Source: JACDHQ01 sp036401195
GTDB lineage: Bacteria > Gemmatimonadota > Gemmatimonadetes > Gemmatimonadales > Gemmatimonadaceae
Assembly (NCBI GenBank): GCA_036401195.1
Contig: DASWVQ010000125.1
Location: forward strand, 1 to 64,000
Length of the DNA: 64,000 nt
Reading direction: 5' to 3'
In this document: in pieces, positions 9,226-18,269 of the stretch
How positions within the stretch are numbered: the stretch's first letter is position 1
Layout of the letters: every line of letters begins with the position of its first letter
The notes under the pieces: model-generated
Told to the model about the DNA's origin: nothing
Seen by the model: only the letters and a program-made list of their open reading frames with translations
The model's database searches: none
Program-made: the position numbers and the translations under genes

Positions 9226-9716
9226 GATTCCAGCGACCGGGTGGGGGGGAGCTGCGGATCTCCGCCAGGGCGATCTTCTCCATGCAAGCGCACGTTCAGC
9301 GACGCTGCTGGTCCTCAGAGGCAGGTGGCATCCTGCTCGGGCGAGTTCTGGTCGCGGGCGATCAGGTCGTGATCGACGAGGTGACGGTGCCGGGGCCGCA
9401 GGACCGTCGGAGCCGGTTCCGCTTCTTCCGCGCAGAGCGTCCCGCGCAGGCCGCTGTCAACGCTGCCTGGGCACGCTCTGGTGGAGAGCTCAACTACCTC
9501 GGGGAGTGGCACACCCACCCCGAGGACGATCCGATGCCCTCGTCGCATGATCGGGCAGACTGGCGGCGACTCGTGTCGATCCAGCGCTACGAGCAGTCGT
9601 CGCTCTTCTTCTTGATCGCGGGACGTCGTGTACTCAGGGCTTGGGAGCTCTCACGAGAGCAAGCGGCGGCAATTCAGCTTCCGCTGATAGAGCAGAGCGG
9701 CGTTCAGCCTCCATGA
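9222..9716 (+). CDS. cap3: CBASS Cap3, JAB/JAMM isopeptidase
   Basis: Cap3 removes the CD-NTase from its conjugates and so antagonises Cap2. The 164-residue protein is a single JAB domain with the complete JAMM zinc site: Glu33 (SEAGGILLG), His97 and His99 (GEWHTHPEDD), then Ser107 and Asp110. The GTG at 9222 overlaps the cap2 stop TGA and gives the family N-terminus. This completes a four-gene type II CBASS operon with no internal gap above 16 bases. No further effector or Cap4-type nuclease follows. Confidence 0.93.
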   Translation: MRFQRPGGGELRISARAIFSMQAHVQRRCWSSEAGGILLGRVLVAGDQVVIDEVTVPGPQDRRSRFRFFRAERPAQAAVNAAWARSGGELNYLGEWHTHPEDDPMPSSHDRADWRRLVSIQRYEQSSLFFLIAGRRVLRAWELSREQAAAIQLPLIEQSGVQPP

Positions 9717-10083
9717 GTCGCTGGCAAGGGCCCGGTTCCGGCGGCGGGGTGCCGGAGGGCTGTGTCGCTAGTTGTGTCGCGCCGCCCGGTGCCGGGACTA
9801 CCACCTGGCTGGGCGGCGCGCTGGCGCCATCTCCTCACGCTGCTGCAGGGGGACAGCAGTGTGATCCGCGTGCCGCTCGAGCAACGGCAGGCGCCCCGCC
9901 AAGCGCTCGGCTGGGACGTAGCGAACCACTTGGGCGGTTGCTCGAGTGTGCTTGGGTTGGCGGCAATGCGGGCCGACCCCCTCGCCCACCGTCGCGATCG
10001 GTCGTCGCCACAACAATCGCTGACGATGCCTTCATGAGCGGCCGTCGGGGCCCCGCATCCCCGCCTTGAGGAGGGCCAACGGG
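9717..10083. other. Non-coding or decayed stretch downstream of cap3
   Basis: Open frames exist on both strands but none resembles a known family or has a clear ribosome-binding site. On the reverse strand this is where the RES-domain toxin partner of the adjacent DUF2384 antitoxin would be expected; I could not find the RES core in any frame. A decayed toxin or unrelated junk both fit. Confidence 0.5.
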
Positions 10084-10374
10084 CTACGAAAAGATCCCGT
10101 GTGCAATCCGTCCAAGGACCTGACGCACGTGTTCCACCCCTGCGGGGGTTGCGGCCTCCTCCGCCGGCGTCCTCCCGCCCAACGCGCGATTCGGCGTATG
10201 CAACCAGCGGGTCGCCTTGTCCGCCGTTCCAAGCGTCTCTGTGACAGCGTCCAGGAGCGGGGCTCCCCCAGGTACGGCATGTCTGTCGGGAGCGGGGACA
10301 CTGCCAGCTTTGGGAGCTGGATGCAACCTGTGGTGGGGAACAGCGAGCAACTTCTTCCGTAGCCGTTTCTTCAC
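10084..10374 (-). CDS. MbcA/ParS/Xre antitoxin-like protein (DUF2384)
   Basis: The C-terminal half (about 44-96) is a clear DUF2384 antitoxin domain: KATRWLHTPNRALGGRTP followed by a helix and the ending LGRIAHGIFS, the pattern that masks RES-type toxins. The N-terminal 40 residues are basic and Pro/His-rich, without the Xre-type HTH that full-length members (about 140 residues) carry, so the gene is either a short variant or 5'-truncated. No intact RES toxin follows on the same strand. Its place between CBASS and the recombinase suits an island stabilisation module that has decayed. Confidence 0.65.
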   Translation of the reverse strand: MKKRLRKKLLAVPHHRLHPAPKAGSVPAPDRHAVPGGAPLLDAVTETLGTADKATRWLHTPNRALGGRTPAEEAATPAGVEHVRQVLGRIAHGIFS

Positions 10375-10480
10375 GGGCAGGCTCCTCCGGACTTCGATTC
10401 CCTAGCACGATAGCGCCAGTCCTGCCGTCCGGCCATCGGCTCGGGCGTTGACGCAACCGCGGTGCGGCCGGGCTTTGCGG

Positions 10481-12031
10481 CTACTCCGATTTTCCCGTTC
10501 GCGGAGACGCCACTCTGCTCCGTCGGCCATCCGGCAGCTTCTTCACCCCGCGGCTCAGCAGGTGCTTCCGCAGGGCCTTGTCCGAGACGCCGAGTTCCTT
10601 CACCAGCGCTACCGCGGACTGGTTCTTCAGCCTGCGGAGCAGTTCCTTTGCGGGCGGCCACTGGATCTTGGGGGCGTGCCCGGCGTTAGCCGGCCGAGTG
10701 TCTCTCGCTACCGGCGCCTCGGCAGGGGAGGGGATCGAAGCTGCGACCACCCCGTCGCGATCCCGATCGCGCTCCGCAGCCTTGGCCTCCCAGTAATCCC
10801 GCTCGGCGCTCCCCGGGACGTAGATGCCGTACACCTTTAGCACCAGAATGGCATTCTTGTGTCCTAACTGGGTAGCGACGACGATAGGCGGGGTCCCGGC
10901 CTTGATCGCTCGAACCGCGTAGGTGTGCCGGCCATCCCGCATCCAGTAGTCCGCGAATACCCCGGGCTCCCGCTCGGCGAGCGGCTTGATCACGGCGTTG
11001 AACGCGCCGGCCGCGATCCAGCGGTCCGGGATCGTCATGAAGAGGCATTCGCCCGGGCGCCTGATGCGCGCGAGCGCGTCCACCCACGGCCACGCCCAGT
11101 CGGCGACGCGCACGACTCGCTTCCGGGAGTGCGTCTTCGTGCCGGGCGCGAAGACCTCCTTCGTGTCCCGCCAAACTGCGCTGGCCTGCAGGCCGAGGGC
11201 GACGCTGACCTCCACTCCGGCGCCCGAGAGGAGCGCGTTGAACGCCTGCAGCTCGAGCACGCTCAAGCCGTACTCTCTGATGAGCTTCTGGAGTGCCTCG
11301 TTGCTCTCGTCCTCGAAAGCGTGGATCAGGCGGATCGCATCGGGGGTGGAGAGGTGGCGATCGCGTGGGACCGAGTACTTCGGCGGCGTGATTCTGTCGA
11401 GATGATTCGTCGCGATGAACCTGCAGCCCACCAGGTGCTCGATGAAGTTGTACAATCCCACGCGGTATCGGCGCGCGGTCTCCGCGGACAGCCCATGCCC
11501 CCCCTGCTCCCGCGCCTCCATGAGCGTCCCGTGCCACTCCACGAGCGGTGCGTAGTCAAAGCGCTCGGCGCCGAACACCACGTCTGCGGGCATGAAGGAC
11601 CGTACCGCGCGCAGGAAGCGATCGGCGTGATCCACGGAGCTCCGCTGGCGCACCCCCTTGTACCAGCCCTCTACGAACGCGTTCGCGTCCGCCGGCGGTT
11701 CCTTGGAGGCGGCGATCGCATCCGTCTTCCGGCGCGCCTTCAGCTCCTCAAGCTGGTTGTTATTGAAGAAGCGGTACAGGACGAGCGGCTTGAGGCGCTG
11801 CTCGGGCGGAAGCGTACGATCGAGTAGCCACTCGAGAATCTCGTGATCCCGACGCTTGCCGCGGTAGAGCTCATCGACCATCGCCTCGATGTTCTTCGCG
11901 GTACGCTTGTCGCTGGTCCCCGTGCTGATCGCCTTGGTACCGTGAAACGTCGGGACCCGGATGTACCAGTAGGGCTTTTCGTGCGTCTTGTCGCTCTGGC
12001 TGGCGCCACTCTTCTTCTGAAGCCAGGGCAT
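10481..12031 (-). CDS. Tyrosine recombinase/integrase with C-terminal HTH extension
   Basis: The 516-residue protein has an N-terminal Arm/SAM-like part and a catalytic domain ending near residue 410. Recognisable active-site residues are a lysine in GTKTHSRKR (K299), the Arg-His pair in DGRHTYAVRA (R368/H369), His391 in QLGHKN exactly 23 residues after R368, and a candidate nucleophile Tyr401 (or Tyr404). The position of the first catalytic arginine, normally TG-x-R, reads SGAGVEVS with Gly272, so activity is open to question. Residues 440-516 form an extra Fis/HTH-like tail. Its ATG overlaps the stop of the upstream HTH gene (TGATG), giving an excisionase-integrase operon. It is probably responsible for island mobility, now or formerly. 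Confidence 0.85.
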   Translation of the reverse strand: MPWLQKKSGASQSDKTHEKPYWYIRVPTFHGTKAISTGTSDKRTAKNIEAMVDELYRGKRRDHEILEWLLDRTLPPEQRLKPLVLYRFFNNNQLEELKARRKTDAIAASKEPPADANAFVEGWYKGVRQRSSVDHADRFLRAVRSFMPADVVFGAERFDYAPLVEWHGTLMEAREQGGHGLSAETARRYRVGLYNFIEHLVGCRFIATNHLDRITPPKYSVPRDRHLSTPDAIRLIHAFEDESNEALQKLIREYGLSVLELQAFNALLSGAGVEVSVALGLQASAVWRDTKEVFAPGTKTHSRKRVVRVADWAWPWVDALARIRRPGECLFMTIPDRWIAAGAFNAVIKPLAEREPGVFADYWMRDGRHTYAVRAIKAGTPPIVVATQLGHKNAILVLKVYGIYVPGSAERDYWEAKAAERDRDRDGVVAASIPSPAEAPVARDTRPANAGHAPKIQWPPAKELLRRLKNQSAVALVKELGVSDKALRKHLLSRGVKKLPDGRRSRVASPRTGKSE

Positions 12032-12327
12032 CAGTCGGTCTCACGGATAAGGAGGCCGTAGCTTTCCGTGCTCCAGTTATCCACCCAGCGCATGACCGCC
12101 TCCGGCTTGTAGCGGAGCACGGGCTCCTTCTTCTTCTTGCCGTTGCCGGGAAGGAGGTGCTTGGGGCAGCTGCTGTCGCGCAAGTAGCGGGTAGACACGT
12201 TGAGGAAGGTGGCCGCCTGCTCCTGCGTCCAGAGCGCGTATACCGCCACCGGCGTGACCACATTCCGGAGCGGCGGGGCTCCGGGCGTCATGCTGGTGCG
12301 GGTGGGCTTCTTGGGCGACTCGGGCAT
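12031..12327 (-). CDS. Small helix-turn-helix (excisionase-like) protein
   Basis: A 98-residue protein with a winged-HTH of the excisionase/MerR type: LWTQEQAATFLNVSTRYLRDS is the HTH, and RYKPEAVMRWVDN is the matching final strand and helix. The basic KKKK turn between them is typical of the wing. The ATG at 12327 is the first that keeps a sensible N-terminus; the frame is open upstream but Pro/Arg-rich. Overlap with the integrase start indicates coupled expression. The likely role is recombination directionality or regulation of the integrase. Confidence 0.75.
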   Translation of the reverse strand: MPESPKKPTRTSMTPGAPPLRNVVTPVAVYALWTQEQAATFLNVSTRYLRDSSCPKHLLPGNGKKKKEPVLRYKPEAVMRWVDNWSTESYGLLIRETD

Positions 12328-12615
12328 GGGCGGAAAGGCGGGGAGGAGTGGCCACCGTCTGGTGGCTCCTTCCACAGGGTAGGAGGGGCGAGCCCCCCCC
12401 CTGCAAGTGGTGATGGGTCGGATGTGGAGCGATGGGGCGGGTGCGATCAGCATGGCGGTCCGGTTTCGGTGCGAGGTGCCGAGTGGCTTCGGCGACACCC
12501 TACCTGATCCCCGGCGATCGCCGGACCGCGGTGGACGACCCTCGGGGGGGACCTTCTCCACCATACCCGATGGTGGCTCGCGGACCCGCATGCCCCCCGC
12601 ACGGCCTCCCAGAAC

Positions 12616-12858
12616 TCAGCGTCTCGTCCGTCGGATCGCGCCGCGCGGGCGCGACCCTTCGGGCACCATGACCACAGATGTGACCTCGACGCTGACCGGC
12701 GGCTGCACGAATCCGCGCACCCGGGCGCGCCAGAGTGCGACCTCGATATGCGCGCCTCGAGCGTACGCGTCGGACGGCACCGACACGAGGGTGGAGAAGC
12801 GCTCGAGGCGGAGCTCGGAAGAGGAGGAGAACGCGAGGTGGACGCGGACGCTGATCAT
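12616..12858 (-). CDS. Small protein of unknown function
   Basis: About 80 residues beginning MISVRVHLAF. Alternating hydrophobic strands (STLVSVPSDAYARGAHIEVALWRARV and VSVEVTSVVMV) suggest a small beta-rich fold. I do not recognise the family. It lies between the HTH/integrase pair and the KfrA-like gene on the same strand, so it probably belongs to the same mobility module. ATG at 12867 and GTG at 12888 are alternative starts. Upstream to 13102 and downstream to 12328 I see no other gene. Confidence 0.45.
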   Translation of the reverse strand: MISVRVHLAFSSSSELRLERFSTLVSVPSDAYARGAHIEVALWRARVRGFVQPPVSVEVTSVVMVPEGSRPRGAIRRTRR

Positions 12859-13102
12859 GGGCGGCATCGAGGAGGGGTATACTGGCACCGTGTGCTGTGA
12901 TCCGGGCCGCCGCCAAGTGGGCCGCGCGAGAAGGCGCAGAGAACGACGGGCGGCTCGCCACTTCTACCGAGGGGGAGCCGGTCTGCCGAATTCGAGAGGA
13001 TGCACTTCCGCCAGTCGGCAGCCGGCCACGGAAGCGAGAAGGGCGGCGATGCGTCGTCCGCGCATCACCGCCCTCTACTGCGTGCCGCACCTGGTACTCC
13101 GA

Positions 13103-14056
13103 TCAGGGCTGGTTCCCGCCGCGCGGACGATGGTCCGGCTGGGCGGTTCGCTTCGGCGCACGCATCCGCATATCGTCCCCGCCGTGCGTCTCCTGAAGCT
13201 GCGCGAAGCGCGCATCGGCGGCGGCGGCTCGGGACTCGGCCACGGACGCGTCGCGGCGAGCCTCTCCCACCGCAATTGAGGCCTCATCGAGGCGACGCCG
13301 CAGATCGGCGATCGTCTCCGCCATGGTGTGCACTTGCCGTTCGGCGGCCCCGGCCACTCGCTCCGCATCGGCGAGGCGTGCGGCGAGGGTGGCGGTCGAC
13401 TGGCGCATCGCGTCGCGCTCTTGCTGCATGGTTGCCAGCGTGCGCCGTCCGTCCTCGACCGCGACATCGCGTGCCGCTTCGGCCGCCAGACGCTCGCGCG
13501 TCTGATCGCGGAGCTCCTGCGTCAGGCGTGAGATCTCCGCGTGAAACTGCTCACGCACAACGGCTGTCTCCTGGCGGGCCTCGGCCACCTGCCGTTGCGC
13601 CACCTCGATCTCGCTGCCGAGATCGCGAACAGCGCTCTCCGCCGCGCGGATGTCATCCGCGGCTCGCGCGTCCGCGTCGGCGATGGTCTGGCGGGCTGCC
13701 GCCTGCATCGCGTCAATGATGCCGCTGAGCGCATCCCGAGCGGCTCCGAGGGTACGATCGACAGCGACACGGAGGGCCTCTGGAGCCGCGTCGATGGTGA
13801 TGCCGGCCGTAGGGTCCAGGATGTCGGGCGCGCGGACCAGATTCTGGTAGCGCGCGTGCAACTGATCGCGAGACAACCTCCCGTACTGCTTGTGACCCCG
13901 CTCCCACTTCGCGGCCGTCAACACCGATTGGGCCTCGTTGCTGCCGACGCCGTGCTCCGCCCGGAAGGCGTGCACCGGGACGTCCGGGTTCTCAGCGACC
14001 GCGGCGCGCGCCAGCTCGAGCAGCGCCTCCGGGCCGTACCTGGAGCTTCTCGCCAT
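13103..14056 (-). CDS. KfrA-like DNA-binding coiled-coil protein
   Basis: The 317-residue protein has an N-terminal DNA-binding region (about 1-75, GVGSNEAQSVLTAAKWERG as the probable recognition segment). A long Ala/Arg/Glu-rich coiled coil (about 90-290) and a basic tail follow. This is the architecture of plasmid KfrA proteins and of the TnpC-like accessory proteins of some multi-recombinase transposons. Such proteins bind DNA and spread or tether it. The ATG at 14056 has GAGG a few bases upstream. It sits between two recombinase-like genes on the same strand, suggesting an accessory role in recombination or element maintenance. Confidence 0.7.
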   Translation of the reverse strand: MARSSRYGPEALLELARAAVAENPDVPVHAFRAEHGVGSNEAQSVLTAAKWERGHKQYGRLSRDQLHARYQNLVRAPDILDPTAGITIDAAPEALRVAVDRTLGAARDALSGIIDAMQAAARQTIADADARAADDIRAAESAVRDLGSEIEVAQRQVAEARQETAVVREQFHAEISRLTQELRDQTRERLAAEAARDVAVEDGRRTLATMQQERDAMRQSTATLAARLADAERVAGAAERQVHTMAETIADLRRRLDEASIAVGEARRDASVAESRAAAADARFAQLQETHGGDDMRMRAPKRTAQPDHRPRGGNQP

Positions 14057-14237
14057 GGGTTCCTCGTCGTGTATTGGAAAGCAGCTTGTATCGGGATTCC
14101 GTAATGCCTCCGGATTCCGTATACGCGTTACTGATCCCTCCTCACCCTACCCGGTCTCCCGCGGCCGCCCCAAGGCGGCGCGGCGGCACGAACAAATACC
14201 GGAGCCCGAGCGTTCGCCGCAGTCAGAGGCGGTTGCA

Positions 14238-16658
14238 CTACCGCGCAACCGCGTGGTCGGGGGCCTGCGGCGGAAGCTGGCCCGGCCGCGCGCGACGGAT
14301 GCGCGCGGCCGGGAGCAGCAATCGGCTGCCGCGCTTGCCCCTCTGCTGTTCGCGCTTCTGCCACGCCGCGAGCAATTCCCGCATTGCCGGCGGGATCTGA
14401 ATTCCGAGCGCCGTTGGACGTGGCACGAAGCCAGAGTAGTCTCTGATCTGGTCCATGACCGCGTCGAAGGCCTTGGGGTGATCCCAGTGCGTACGGTCAC
14501 CGCCCGCCGCGGCCCACCGGGCGTACGCGTCGGCGCTGTAGAACTCCTTCAGCGTCTCGACCTTGTCGTTTGTCAGGAACGCGGCGAACTCCCAGTCATC
14601 GCGCACCTTGCCCCAGTAGCACGAGTTATGGAGTCGCAGGTCGTGGCCAACGAGGATGCGGAAGAAGTCTCGCGTGCGGTCGAGGTCCTCCCATTCCGGG
14701 ATGTCTCGCCCCAGAATCCGCTTCGCCGTCCACCAGAGTGCCTTTCCGGCACGCTCCACTCCGAGCCGGTGCGCGCCGACGCGTACCAGGTTCCCCGGAC
14801 GGCACGTCTTGGAGATGAAGATCGGGACGCACTTGGCCGCGATCAGGTCTGCGACGGTGGCCGTGGCGTCGACCACTCCGGCCGCCTTCGCGCGGGGGAG
14901 CGTCACCTCCTCTAGGTACTCCCAAAGCGCGTCGTGAGGCACATGGCCCTGATGCCAGCAAGGCATCGTACGCCGGGCGACGGCCCCCGTACGTCCCCGC
15001 GCCGACCGCTTCGGCTCGCGCATGCGCTTCGTGCGCGCCGCCTCGCGGTCCGCACCCGACCACTTCGTGGTCACCGACCGGATGCCGATCGGTTGTCCCG
15101 CCCCGTCGTGCTCGAGCTCTACCAGATAGTGCACGCCGAGGACACCGTTGCGGTAGTTTCCCAGCCGCAACCCATCAGCGATATAGACACCCGGAACCAG
15201 CCGGAGCTCCGCCGCCTGGGCGTACTCCGCATGCGCCTGCCGGACGACGGGGATCTCCGCTGGTTCGTGCCCAGCCTCGCGGGCGCGGGAGACGAGATCC
15301 AGCCACTCCCTGCGCAACCGCCGGCGCTCCAGCTCCAGCATCGGCAGCCCGAGGCAGACTAGCTGGGGAAGCGAGACGAGATCGAGCACCTTCCCCTTGT
15401 CGCGCTGCGCCGCCGGGGTCGCCTCGCAGTGCACGAAGTGGCTGAGCGCGGCATTGAACTGGCGGTCGAGGTGCTCCCAAGCCATCGGATCGTCGGCGAG
15501 CACCCGCTGGCGATACACGCCCCCCGTCAGGGTCCACATACGCTGGACGGTGGTGATGGCGGCCATCGTGTAGGTGCCGTCGGTCACGCCGGCGATGGTG
15601 CGGCTGCTCTCCGCCGCGGCGTCCATGGCCACGCGAATCGGCTGATGGAGCACCGGGGTCCCCGCGCGTCCCAGATACCGGCGGGCGCGCTCAGTGATCG
15701 CGTCGAACGACACCGACGCATCGAACGGCGGCTCCGAGGGCGTCCAGAGCGACAACAGGCTCAGATCCGCCAATGTCGCTGCGCGGCCGGCCAGCAGGAG
15801 CCCCGCAACGATGCGACTTACGGCGCGGTCGGTCTGGTACTCGCCGGTCAGGGTGACGAGCCCCGGGCGCTCACCCCGGTGCGGAGCCTTCTTCCACGCC
15901 GCCCACTCCTCGTGCAGTACCGGGGCGAGATGGCGGAGCAGCTGATCCAGCGTGAGGTCCGCGGGATGATCGTGCACGCCCTTGGCGCGGAGCAGCGGGA
16001 GCAGCAGCTCGGCCGGGAGGCTGTCGATCCCGATGGAACGCGGATGCGTGAAGACGATAGGGGCGAAGGCACCTGCCGCCGCAGGGTCGCTCGCTCTCAG
16101 CGCCTCGCGCGCTGAGCGGTAGGTCGCGATCGCGGCGCGAAGCGTGGAGTAGGCCATCTCGATCCTGGCCGCCGCTGCCTTCAGGGCGGGGACGTCCGGC
16201 ATCGCCGTCGGCGCTGAGTCCCAGGTGCCGGCGGCGCGAAGGACGGCCTCCAGCTCCGAGAAGTGCGTCCGGCCACCCCCGCGACGCAGGCAGACCCGGA
16301 TCAGGGGCGCCCAGCGCTCCTCGTCGAGGCGATACCCCTGGGACTTGTGTGTCACCGGGGTGCCGAGGAGGAGCGAGAGGGTCTTCCGCACGGACGATGC
16401 GCCATCCGGCGGCGGGCCGAACGTCGGCAGCAGGTGCAGCACCGGCCGCAGGTCGTCAGGACGGCCCGAGGCGTTAGTGACGGCCCCGTCGATGGCGCGG
16501 CGGAGGTAACTCCGGCGGTTGGCGAACTTGGACGGGCTCCAGTGCTCCTCGTCAGCGAGCGCCTGCAGCTCGAGCAGGAGGCAATCGGCGGAGACCGGGG
16601 TGCTGACGTCAATGCGCATGGGCGGCGGGCCCTTACGGTAGAAGCGACGCTTGGTCAT
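14238..16658 (-). CDS. Very large divergent tyrosine-recombinase-like protein
   Basis: About 806 residues. Most of the protein matches nothing I recognise, but the C-terminal third has the pattern of a tyrosine recombinase. ADGLRLGNYRNGV resembles the first arginine box (R498). HDLRLH is an HxxR box (H672, R675). EFYSADAY holds Tyr707, 32 residues after R675 as in XerD, with LTND in place of LGH so that Asp698 takes the usual histidine position. I read this as a divergent recombinase or TnpB-type partner; function is inferred. ATG at 16658 is chosen, 16619 is an alternative, and the frame is open to 16799 without family support. Confidence 0.6.
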   Translation of the reverse strand: MTKRRFYRKGPPPMRIDVSTPVSADCLLLELQALADEEHWSPSKFANRRSYLRRAIDGAVTNASGRPDDLRPVLHLLPTFGPPPDGASSVRKTLSLLLGTPVTHKSQGYRLDEERWAPLIRVCLRRGGGRTHFSELEAVLRAAGTWDSAPTAMPDVPALKAAAARIEMAYSTLRAAIATYRSAREALRASDPAAAGAFAPIVFTHPRSIGIDSLPAELLLPLLRAKGVHDHPADLTLDQLLRHLAPVLHEEWAAWKKAPHRGERPGLVTLTGEYQTDRAVSRIVAGLLLAGRAATLADLSLLSLWTPSEPPFDASVSFDAITERARRYLGRAGTPVLHQPIRVAMDAAAESSRTIAGVTDGTYTMAAITTVQRMWTLTGGVYRQRVLADDPMAWEHLDRQFNAALSHFVHCEATPAAQRDKGKVLDLVSLPQLVCLGLPMLELERRRLRREWLDLVSRAREAGHEPAEIPVVRQAHAEYAQAAELRLVPGVYIADGLRLGNYRNGVLGVHYLVELEHDGAGQPIGIRSVTTKWSGADREAARTKRMREPKRSARGRTGAVARRTMPCWHQGHVPHDALWEYLEEVTLPRAKAAGVVDATATVADLIAAKCVPIFISKTCRPGNLVRVGAHRLGVERAGKALWWTAKRILGRDIPEWEDLDRTRDFFRILVGHDLRLHNSCYWGKVRDDWEFAAFLTNDKVETLKEFYSADAYARWAAAGGDRTHWDHPKAFDAVMDQIRDYSGFVPRPTALGIQIPPAMRELLAAWQKREQQRGKRGSRLLLPAARIRRARPGQLPPQAPDHAVAR

Positions 16659-17205
16659 GGAGACGAGCGGGTGAGGGGCAGCCCGCCCGCCTGCGTGGAT
16701 GTGGCGCAGATTACGAGGGGCGGCGGGTTCTCCGGAGCGCGGCACACGGGAGGGAGGCGTGCGCGATGCGACCTGACACACGGGTGGCGGAGGCGCCATG
16801 CTCGTGTCAATCCGTCTGCGTTGGGAGCGCCCGCCATCACGCCGGACGGCTCCCGGCAGGGGGACCAGCTTACGAATTCGTCGGTGTCAGTCGGTGTCGA
16901 TCGGTCGACAGGCCCCCGGAGCACGTCGAATTACGGCGTGTGGCGGCGTCGATGTCGGGCATCGAGATATCGATGCGCGCCGTAATTCTGCAGCCGATGC
17001 TACCGACCGCTCGGAAGCACCCGGTGTAAGTCGCAGGCAGACCGACGGATACGAGCACCCCTTCGGCTGGACGAGCCGATGACTTGATGCGGGGCACCTT
17101 CGTAAAGGGAACCCCGGGTCGAATTCTCGGCCCCACTTGTCCCGACGGGAGACGGGCCAGTACTCAGTGAGGCGGGCAGGACCCACCCCGAATCCAACCT
17201 GGCAT
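16659..17205. other. Divergent intergenic region of the mobility module
   Basis: About 550 bases between the large recombinase (reverse) and a small HTH gene (forward) with no convincing gene. It contains three copies of TCGGTGTC/TCGGTCG-type short repeats around 16880-16910 and a nested inverted repeat at 16928-16988. It probably holds both promoters and may hold a recombination or replication site. Confidence 0.5.
16928..16988. repeat. Nested inverted repeat, candidate recombination or operator site
   Basis: Outer arms GAATTACGGCG and CGCCGTAATTC (11 of 11 complementary) are separated by 39 bases. Inside lies a second palindrome CATCGA-GATA-TCGATG (16960-16975). Two perfect, nested palindromes in an intergenic region next to recombinase genes suggest protein binding sites; the function is inferred. 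Confidence 0.6.
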
Positions 17206-17472
17206 ATGCGCGACTACATGACCCTCAAGGAGGCCGCGGTGGAGCTGCAGGTCTCAAGTACGAGTACTGTCCGCCGGATCCTCTCACTAAAGACGAGGGA
17301 AGGACATAGCGCCGCTCACGTTGGCTACGACGCCAAAGGTCGGCAGCTGGTGCGGACCGATGTGGTCAAGCGAATGGCGAGGGAGCGCGCTCACCGGGGG
17401 AACTGGCGCGTGGCCAACCTCGGAGCTTGGGCGACTCGTCGGGATCAGCCCGTCCCCGGCTCCGATCCGTGA
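17206..17472 (+). CDS. Small HTH (excisionase-like) DNA-binding protein
   Basis: The 88-residue product opens with MTLKEAAVELQVSSTSTVRRIL, a helix-turn-helix of the excisionase/helix_turn_helix_17 type. A basic wing and RTDVVKRMARERAHRG complete it. The ATG at 17206 is preferred because residues encoded upstream look non-coding; ATG at 17218 (MTLKEA) would also work. It faces away from the recombinase operon and may control it. Confidence 0.6.
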   Translation: MRDYMTLKEAAVELQVSSTSTVRRILSLKTREGHSAAHVGYDAKGRQLVRTDVVKRMARERAHRGNWRVANLGAWATRRDQPVPGSDP

Positions 17473-17723
17473 ATTGGTCGCGTTGGGTTAGCGGCTGTTG
17501 CGTCGCCACAGGGACGTCGGCCCTGCCGTACGCACTCCGGGAATGGGCCCCCGTGCTCACGGAATGCGCGTTGGAGTCCGAGCCTCCGAGTCCCCCACAT
17601 GCAGGTATTGGAGCAGTCACGCGCGCGGATTCGGGAGAACGCCTTCAGCCCCGTAGGACTGGTTCGCCCCGACCGCCACAGACGGCTACTCGGGTCGACA
17701 GCCCCAACGGAGGCAACGTGTCA

Positions 17724-18269
17724 ATGCCCGATGACTGGTCTGGCTCGGACCGAGAATTTGAGAGTGATGAGCGTGTCGATCTGGACACGGACGAGCTCAT
17801 GCAGCGTGGCTTGCCCCCCATTGAAGATCTTCCGCAGGACGGCGCATATTCGGAAGACCCTCCTGAGGAGGTCGTGGAGCGCTTCGCCGACGCGTATCGC
17901 GCCGCGCTGACGAAGCAGCGTGAGGAGCAAAAGCGGTTCGAGGAACGGAAGCGACGGTTCGAAGCCGGCATTCGCAATCGGGCGGTCCCGGCCACGCCCC
18001 GCCGCCTGAGCGTCATGTTGGAACGTGTCCTTGCCTCCGAGGACCACAAAGCCGTCGATTTGGCCGCCCGGGCGCTTGCGCTCTGCGCCTTCTTGGCCGT
18101 TGCTGCCGGCAACGAGCGACTCGAGTTCCTCAGGCGCATCCTGCTCGTCCTTAGCAGCGCACCATATCAAACGAAGGGGTTCGATCGAGATCACCTGCGG
18201 TACGCGTCGATTCTCGCAAGGCGCATGCACCAGGAGGCGCTCGGCGAGAGGGCAGAAGGTGGACGTTGA
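17724..18269 (+). CDS. Protein of unknown function, acidic N-terminus and helical C-terminus
   Basis: The 181-residue product begins with an acidic stretch (about 1-50, many Asp/Glu). A charged helix (RAALTKQREEQKRFEERKRRFE) and a hydrophobic helical region (about 110-165) containing ALALCAFLAVAAG follow. I do not recognise a family. GGAGG lies about ten bases before the ATG at 17724; a GTG at 17718 is an alternative. It is probably island cargo or part of the mobility module. Confidence 0.55.
   Translation: MPDDWSGSDREFESDERVDLDTDELMQRGLPPIEDLPQDGAYSEDPPEEVVERFADAYRAALTKQREEQKRFEERKRRFEAGIRNRAVPATPRRLSVMLERVLASEDHKAVDLAARALALCAFLAVAAGNERLEFLRRILLVLSSAPYQTKGFDRDHLRYASILARRMHQEALGERAEGGR

Noticed and set aside
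9717..10083. A RES-domain toxin partner for the DUF2384 antitoxin
   Set aside because: No frame shows the RES core (Arg-Trp-Asn region or NP-H ending); called non-coding or decayed instead.
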